Assembly: GCA_947359465.1 (NCBI GenBank) | Contig: OX375873.1 | Span: 58,747,573 to 58,811,572, forward strand | Direction: 5' to 3' | Source: Metellina segmentata | Lineage: Eukaryota; Arthropoda; Arachnida; Araneae; Tetragnathidae | DNA: 64,000 nucleotides | Part shown: positions 56,790 through 64,000 of the stretch, in pieces | How positions within the stretch are numbered: the stretch's first letter is position 1 | Layout: each line of letters opens with the position of its first letter | Position numbers and translations under genes: made by a program | The notes under the pieces: model-generated | Told to the model about the DNA's origin: nothing | Database searches by the model: none | What the model saw: the letters and a program-made list of their open reading frames with translations, nothing else

Positions 56790-58545
56790 GTTAAACTTAC
56801 AGATCAATAGAAAAATATTATAAATATAGTTGAAATATTTATTCTTCAGGAGTCACAGGCCCCAAACATATAAATATTGAAGCCAAGTTACACATGTTCT
56901 TAGAGCTTGACATACACCTTTGGTTACACACATAGCTTCAGCTCTTCGCATTTAATCTATTCGAGTACTGAAAATTAAAGGGTGACGAAAAACGTGCTTC
57001 TATTTAAGATTCATATTGATTTTCTTGCAAAACATCGCTTCTTACAAAAAAAAATCAAAAAATCTAATAAATATATTCATTGGAATAAGCGTAAGAGATA
57101 CCTTACGATTGAATTATTTTTAACTGCCATGTTCCAATTGTAATCCGTTTCGTTAGAACTCCGATTTCTTCATTTAGTGAGATAGAAATATGCTAATGAA
57201 TAGATCCCCCGATATGATGAACTAGAATCCTTATAAGTCACGAAGCCATAAACTCAGTCAAACAACATATTTTGAATGAAAACAGAAAACACATTTTTTT
57301 TTCTACATAAGAGGTTCTGAACCATTGTGTTCGGGATTATACATATTGGTATGTGGCCCTGCTTGTTTATAGGGCTTCTGTTTATACTTATTGGGAAGTA
57401 TTTTTATGATTCTTAATATCTTTATCTTACGTATTTTTACTTATTCCATTTCATTAAAAAGATCAATTGCTTTGAACTTATTGAATCCCATATATGTACA
57501 GTATGTTCCTTTTATACTTGGTATTTAAAATATTTTGAAATACTTATGTCTGTTATTTTTTTTTGCTGAATTAAAAATTCACTAAATGAAAGATTCTTTT
57601 GATAAACAGTGGGATCATTCTAAGAAAATATGCAAATTTGTAGGGTTATCAGTGTGCGCTGTTAACAAATTTATCTTATTAATTTATTTTAAACCACTTT
57701 GCTCGCCTTCTATTCAAACAGCTGAAGTACCTCATTAGAATGCCCTTTTATCTTGGCCACAATTAATTCTTTTCGTACAATCTTAAAATACAAAGGATAT
57801 CGCGGGCATTTTTTTCCTTCTTGCATCTGAACTGCGTTTTGTCTTCAGGATTTCTTGCATGCAGTTTACAATCAAAAGAATCTGAATGTGAAGAAAATAG
57901 AAAAAAAAAGCTCTCCAGAAAATGACACATCAGCTCGATTAGAATTCCATAATCCATTTTTAATTTAATAATACGGTTTGAAAAAAGCAAACACCAAAAG
58001 GAAAACTTTCTTTTATTTTCCAGTGCTTTAAATTAAGATTTGAAAGATGAGTTCTTTATTCTGATTTCAAAATTTTTTGATGTCAGCATTTTCGCACCAG
58101 CTTCTTATCTCTTCAAGTAATTTTTTTTGTTTCCTCTTCTCTACAGTTTCACTCGGCCTTTTTTTTTCCTTCTGTTGTCGCCTAAAAAGCGTTTGGAAAG
58201 TCCAGGACACAGAATTTCCTCCACTTTTATCTTTTCTATCGCTTTCTCCAATATCCGGCCCCTTCCTTTCTCTCGGTATGGAGTGCACCGAGTTATTAAG
58301 CGCTGAAAGGAATGGAGTGGAATGAAATTCATTTTATGAAGAAATTTTTATTCCTCCCTCTTCATGAAATGTTCGTTTTTTAAACTGAAATATTGATCCC
58401 CGGATACTTCTACGTGGTCCTTAAAGCTGATTTGACTAGGTACGAAATTAAGGGAAAATTTTGGAACGAAAATATTGATCATAGGCTCATAAGAATATAT
58501 TCTCAGAATTCAAAATAACGAACTTAAGTTTTACGACGCTTCAGC
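56790..58545. other. Intron, nothing recognised
   Basis: 58060-58330 is strongly pyrimidine-rich on plus, producing lysine/arginine-rich open frames on minus that I do not take as genes. Confidence 0.45.
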
Positions 58546-58549
58546 TTAA

Positions 58550-58870
58550 CGCTCCTCGTGGGGGTCTAGACGAGATATCTTGTCATTAGCAAAATTGATC
58601 ATATCTTGATGGACGATATATCTCGTCTTTAGAACGTCATCTGACAGTGGAACAAAATTGCGTGTCGATACACTGAATGGCTTAGGCTGGGACGGTGGTA
58701 ACTAGTTGAATCTCGTCTTTGGAAAAACTGACCTAATCTCAATCTCATATCATCAAAATACGTCAATATCTTCATCATTCAGAATTCAGTCGGCATTCTC
58801 GATGCCGAGGTTATTAACGAAATTGATCAGATGTTGATAAACGATGTATCCGTCAAAACCGCTTTTTTTT
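58550..58870 (+). mobile_element. TTAA/CCCTCC palindromic MITE, copy 7
   Basis: TTAA (58546-58549) then CGCTCCTCGTGGGGGTC and GACGAGATATCTTGTC. The right side is GATGTATCCGTCAAAACCGC, a T run, then TTAA (58871-58874), with the terminal CTTGAAGGG replaced by the T run. Inside is a fragment resembling SINE family 1 (GTCATCTGACAGTGG) at 58643. Confidence 0.65.
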
Positions 58871-58874
58871 TTAA

Positions 58875-59750
58875 TCCCACCCCCTTCCAGCTTCCAAAAA
58901 ATGTTTTAGAGCCCTTATTCGGGGGGCGACTTCCAACGCCATTTATTTACAAAAATATTTAAGAACACATACAAAGGCCAAAACTAATCACACTTCAAAG
59001 AAGCCGGTAACACAGGCGGTTAAAAAGAAAAATTCCCTGAATAGATAACCGGTAACAAGTCGATTCACAATGCTGGCGCCCCACATACCAGGGCCCTAAA
59101 ATGACGTCAATAAACAAGGCACAAAAACTATCGATATCAATAAAATATGTGTTTAGCAAAGTGCTACAAGGAAAGAAAGTTAAAATTGTTATGTTCACCA
59201 AATACATTGAGTGATCCAATACACTTAAGCACATAAAAACATTAAAACTACAGCAGTTTACAATAAGGTACTTTAAAATTAGATAAAAATATTCATTAGA
59301 GTAGAATGAAATAAGACCGGATTTAGTCCTTTGTCTTCCTATAAAATAAAAAGGGGGAAATCATAGGAGAGCTAACACAAAGGAAGCAGAGGATAGACTA
59401 GGATAGGTAAAAGTTTAAGCTGGGGAAGCACGCAGGATCTTATATTTAGACATTCCATTTTTGAGTACGTTTTTCAACCAGAGCGGAGCATTAACATCAT
59501 TGGGTCTGGTAATATGGAAAGCTGCCGTGCGTACAATACTGTCTCCGGCATTACTTTCTTCATCTGGAAACCCTTATCTGAGTTGGTGTAGTGCTTTGGC
59601 TATTTATGATTGGTAAAGATGTCGAGTTTTCGTTTAGTAACGTCGAAAACACTAGGAGTGTTAAAATAATCTACAATGCTAATAAAGTTACCTTGAAAAA
59701 TATCATTTTTTGAAATTTATCCTCGTGTCTTTAAGGGCCGCCTAGCTAGC
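58875..59750. other. Intron, nothing recognised
   Basis: Of ordinary complexity (59460-59680 GC-richer), but no exon or element identified. Confidence 0.45.
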
Positions 59751-59754
59751 AGCC

Positions 59755-59835
59755 TTCTATCTGTAGGCGGTGGATATCTGTAATACCCCTGGGTGGGGAA
59801 CTCCTCTCTTCTGCATCAGTAGAGTCTTTGTGAAG
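59755..59835 (+). mobile_element. SINE family 2 fragment, copy f
   Basis: CTGTAGGCGGTGGATATCTG, then ACTCCTCTCTTCTGCATCAG. Decayed, recognisable only by the segment around the family's CTCTCTTCTGTGTCA motif. Confidence 0.4.
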
Positions 59836-59839
59836 AATT

Positions 59840-62515
59840 GGTTGTGTATCCATTTACTAGACGAAAAAACATTAGTTGGTGTTGCTTGTCCAGATCTGGT
59901 TACTACAACTTAATAAAGCAACCAACTGACTTACGTCTTAAATCGCTACCACATTCTAAAGCAATATGTGACAAAACATCCTGCATGTGTATGTATTTAC
60001 CGTTTCTGTGCAGAAAACACGTTTGTATGCATTCATATTTCAGACAATTTAATATCGCAGAACTTATGTTGGGACAATGTGAGACTTGCCTAAAAAGTGC
60101 GTTTGTCAGTATCTAAGTAATATTGAACATTCCAGACAAAAGAATATTGTGGTTAGATTAGTGTCTGTTGCATTTGAACTACTGTGTTCAGTCAGCTATA
60201 CTTGTAGTGCAATTGGTATAAAAATGTACCAAATATGGAAAATTTTTAAAAATTCAAAATGTACTATTTTGACGTATTGAACTATTTGTTGCATATACTA
60301 TGCAAACAAACTTTCATACAAGTATAGCATTTATTTAAAATAATTCAAGCAAAAGTATTTCTCCAGAATTTGAAAAATTCTGATTTAAATATAAAATTTA
60401 ATTATATTGCGATATCGTAATTTTCTTTTTAAATAAAAGGGAAACGAAAGAAGTCATAGTAAATACTGTCACCTACAAAAGGATCTAAAATTATAGTTTG
60501 AATCAGCAGCAAGTTTTAAATAAGAAACTAACATACTTTTTATTTATTTCATATCTTTGTAAATACGTTCTAGGAATAGTATATGCTACAGACATTAAAA
60601 TTTATTTAAAAAGAAGCTTTGTGAGAGAGGGTTGAGATTTCGTGGCAAAATTATTAGATATTTTCATGTCTTGTAATTTTGTGTTATTTCCAGATTTAAA
60701 ATTATTGAAGTTAACTTTCTGAAATATTAGCATGCTACTAGTGTTAATTACACATCTGATTCTAAATCCACCAGTAATGTGTTGATGAAATTAATGAATG
60801 AGGGAATTAAGACTTCCTCCGCATAAATGCTTTTTTTTTTAATATCCTAATAGCACTGTTTTTTCCGATACGTTATGGAAACAGAGAAGTAAAAGAATCT
60901 TTTAAAATATAAAACATTAGTTTCTTAAACAAAATTACTTGAAATGTGTGATCAAATTCAGTATTTTTGCTTTTAACCTTGAACAAAATTACTTTTTAAT
61001 TAGAAAACTAATATGTGCTTGCCGAAACAATTACGTTCACTAGAGTATTAATACGCTAGGAGATAATAAATCTTTTACTCTAGAATTACCATAACATTAT
61101 TTTTTAATGTAACTTTTTCTTGCTTAATAGTGAAATTCTAACAACATTCGTATTTACCAAGGGATTCGAAACACATCATCTATCATCAGCTTACAAGTAA
61201 AATGCGGCAAGCAAAAAATTTGTTCTAAGAATACGACAGGGAAATAATTGTATTCTTCAGCATATGAAAATTTAAATTTAATCCTTTTAGCAATTATTTA
61301 TTCAACTTCAAGTGTTTATTCAATATATAAATTATTCAAAGAAGAGTACTTTGATTCTGATTACACGTGTCGTCGACTTGAGAAGAAACTCATTTTATGA
61401 CATTTTTTCGAACATACTAAATTATTATTCCATATTGACTAGAAAAATATAGTCGTGTTTTAATCTATATAAAAAGGACAAAACACTATCAAAATTATTT
61501 TTATTTTTTGACTTAAAAAGTCACGCTTTGTACGTAAAAATAATAAAAAGTAACTTAACAGCTGTACAGTGAATAAGATGTTTTGTCAGAAACCTGGTAC
61601 TTCTCGGAGGAGAAAATTCACAGAAATTGTCATGCCACGTAAACTGATGTAATATTATAAATTTTTAAGATACCTGTTTCATTTTTTTAATATTACATTT
61701 ACTAAATATTTAGTGATATCTCGACAGAAAAAAATTAATTTTTTATGTATTATTGTTTATGTTTTAGCTCTATATTTAAAACAATTACAAACCCAAAATT
61801 TGATAACTGTGTCATGCGTAGGTACAATTTTACAAAATAAATAATGCACATAGAATTTTAAGATTTTGAACAGAGTTCATAAATACTTTAAATGATACTA
61901 GTAGCATCAAATTAAATTAATATTAAATTTATTTTGTAATTTGGAGCGAGTTTATTTCATACAACTATAAAACGTGTCTTGTTTACCTATTAAAAAGGTT
62001 CTAAAATGTTTCATATTTAATTTTCATTAAAATGTAGGGTTAACTGTATCAATATGATATGTTTGGGATAGTATGTAAAATTTCAAGCTTGTAAATGGAA
62101 TGCAATTTCAGAAAAATATAGCTAAGTGTATAAAAATAGCATTTTGAGAAAATAGCAGTTAAACATTTCTAAGGCAAATGACTTACTATAGAAACATTAG
62201 GCAAATAATTTACTTAGAAAACTGTTTAACACGTTTACCAAAAATATTATGAAAAGTAACCTATAAAAGTAGTTTATATAAATAAATTACAACGTTTATA
62301 AATTTTGACAACTGTGAAAGAGTGGACATGGTATTTTTGCTTACTTTTGTTTTTTGTCTTTTAAAGGCCCTTATAAAAATCTAAAACCATAAAACCCATA
62401 TATCACTGGAATCAGAAGATCGCCCTCTGTCGCTGAAAAGTAAAATTAAAAAGTCGATTTATTAAATGATTTTTTGTATCAAGTTCCCTTACTTTTCAGA
62501 TCTGATCCGACTATA
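59840..62515. other. Long AT-rich intron segment, nothing recognised
   Basis: 2.7 kb of low-GC sequence without paired termini, SINE heads or transposase motifs. It is the longest stretch of the window with no element I can name. Confidence 0.5.
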
Positions 62516-62520
62516 TACGT

Positions 62521-62775
62521 ATGAGGCGTTCAGAACTAGGGTGGATCAAGTCCACTCTCTGCTGAAACTCTAATAATCACACACCCGAACTCCTTTAAGT
62601 TGAATCTTTTTAGCGCTTCTTTGAATCAAGTCCTTAGTTGATTTGGTTCCCGAGGGATGGCAAAAGAAAAGTCCAGCGAATAGGAAAAGTACACACGAGA
62701 AGAAACTTTAACTCGATGCATCACCTCAAAATGTAAAAAATGGACTTGATCCACTCTAGTTCTGAACGCCTCATT
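62521..62775. mobile_element. Small inverted-repeat element
   Basis: Arms of about 37 bp: ATGAGGCGTTCAGAACTAGG then GTGGATCAAGTCCA (62521-62557), and the complement at 62739-62775 with only a few mismatches. A 180-bp centre holds no gene. This is the form of a short foldback MITE. The flanks (TACGT and TTGTT) do not show a clear duplication. Confidence 0.7.
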
Positions 62776-62779
62776 TGTT

Positions 62780-63565
62780 TGCTAGAGCAATATATCAACC
62801 TTAGCGCTGCGGCATACAGAAAATTGTTACCACTAAAAATTCGTTTACACCAGCGGCATGGAACAGATCTGTGTACGGTGGATGTTATCCCCCTTTTAAG
62901 TGACCGCTGGCATCGATCGCCATTTACTAGCTGCAAACGACTGACCTTTTAGAGAATCCCTCCTTTTGTTCTGCACCCTACCCTGTCGACCAAACGCTTT
63001 GGGTAAATGCAGAAGGTCGCTCCGGTGATAACTCTCTAGCGCCAAACGATACGCCATACAATACTATGAAAGGAAAGCGTCAGTCGTAAATGCCACTCAA
63101 GGCTCCATCGCTCAAGTTAGGTAATTAGGTAAGGGGGTCGGACATACAGACGAAAGAACCGTTCCTGGGGGCGATTGTTAAAATCTAAGCGCTGTAAATG
63201 TTAATAAAATTATTATAAGTAATTTGGATTTATTAGTTTATTGATGTGTTTTCCAAGAAAACAGCTCTCCTTCTTTCAAGAAAATAGAATTTATTGGACT
63301 TCACCAGTGTAAAAATCACCCGGGTTTAGAAAATCTAAAAAACCCATACCTTGAAAAATTTTGATCTAGTGTGTATCACTTGTAAATGAAGTCAAATAAT
63401 ACTATCCGCTTTTACGAGGAGAAAACAAATCACTACTAGCTCCTTATAAGACACGCGTCTTGATTGCACCACCTTTTCCTTATAATCAAAACACAGCACT
63501 TAACGCCATAGACACTTCAACAACTGCAAGGCACATAACTAAAGCAATTTCTCTCTCTCTCTTGC
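62780..63565. other. Intron, nothing recognised
   Basis: 62780-63180 is GC-richer with a CCAGCGG/CCGCTGG pair (62850-62916). From 63550 a CT run forms the pyrimidine tract of the next acceptor. Confidence 0.45.
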
Positions 63566-63569
63566 ATAG

Positions 63570-63677
63570 GATAACTGTCCGGACATTCCCAACAGCGGCC
63601 AAGAAGATGCAGACAGGGACGGAATCGGAGATGCCTGTGATGAGGACGCAGATAATGACGGCATCATCAACAACCCG
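63570..63677 (+). CDS. Tsp: Thrombospondin internal exon (type 3 repeats)
   Basis: A 36-codon, phase 0 exon following a CT-rich tract and TTGCATAG, ending before GTATAG. It reads [36 protein letters not shown]: two calcium-binding type 3 motifs with the strict DNCPxxPNxxQxDxDxDGxGDACD spacing of thrombospondins. It must continue downstream into DNC of another repeat. The donor GTATAG is weaker than the other donors in this gene, but the frame and motif boundary support it. Confidence 0.94.
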
Positions 63678-63679
63678 GT

Positions 63680-64000
63680 ATAGTATATTTGCCTTCCCCT
63701 CGCTCCAATTCCTCTACCAGATATTCGAAATGATCTTTCCACGCTGGAATAGAGCGCATTCGATAACCACTGACAATTAGACGCGAAGGGAGAGTGGATA
63801 CACGAAGGGACAATCGATCGAAGGGCATCCTGCTTGTCATTTTCTTATATTAATTACGGTGCATTGTTTTGTTTCGCATTGGAGGGATTTTGAGATTCGA
63901 TTTGAAGTATGAGTGAAAGAAGAGTTCAAGAAAAAAAGGGGAATGAATGATTTAATATTCATGTCCCGTCGCAAGACAGGAAGTTAGTGACCATTAATGT
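63680..64000. other. Intron start, nothing recognised
   Basis: Sequence after the last exon. No further exon within the window. Confidence 0.5.

Noticed and set aside
58067..58332. Lysine/arginine-rich minus-strand open frames
   Set aside because: They arise from a pyrimidine-rich stretch on plus. No domain, and overlapping frames are equally open.

Overview
This is eukaryotic, intron-dominated DNA from an invertebrate, most likely an arthropod and probably a spider. The arthropod call rests on the thrombospondin gene described below. The spider call is weaker: the Tc1 transposase and the two tRNA-derived SINE bodies resemble, from memory, repeats common in orb-weaver genomes. There are no prokaryotic features. 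Exons are near 50% GC and the sequence around them is strongly AT-rich.

The only host gene I can support is one plus-strand thrombospondin of the pentameric, COMP-like type. Six internal exons are visible, at 1722-1942, 36958-37098, 37187-37264, 40624-40776, 56100-56204 and 63570-63677. They are separated by introns of about 35.0 kb, 88 bp, 3.4 kb, 15.3 kb and 7.4 kb, all phase 0. Joined in order they read through the EGF-like domains, including a DIDEC/DINEC calcium-binding pair, into the first calcium-binding type 3 repeats. The N-terminal laminin-G-like domain and coiled coil should lie upstream of the window. The remaining type 3 repeats and the lectin-like C-terminal domain should lie downstream.

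The rest is intron, densely colonised by mobile elements. I see two Tc1 elements with paired terminal inverted repeats (2650-3542, 5290-6693), a third element with 53-bp inverted repeats (37803-38902), a mariner-like element whose subterminal sequence has become a minisatellite (9918-10785), Tc1 and hAT transposase relics, two non-autonomous hAT elements with 8-bp target duplications (17449-18252, 33450-34244), two groups of Helitron-like elements, a long foldback element holding a nested Helitron (29705-31073), LINE fragments of the I/R1-like RNase H type (51643-53607, 19106-19740), and two tRNA-derived SINE families.

The most unusual item is a family of short elements flanked by TTAA and ending in CCCTYC. 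They are built around the perfect palindrome GACGAGATATCTCGTC. At least seven members lie in this window. One has expanded internally into about 20 tandem 43-bp double-dyad units (23097-24019). Another has given rise to a 4.5-kb satellite of 125-bp monomers in a 250-bp dimeric higher-order repeat (45525-50022). This looks like a piggyBac-type MITE seeding satellite DNA inside an intron. A second oddity is a diverged triplication of the sequence just upstream of the 40624 exon, which copies its splice acceptor and so creates two decoy acceptors.
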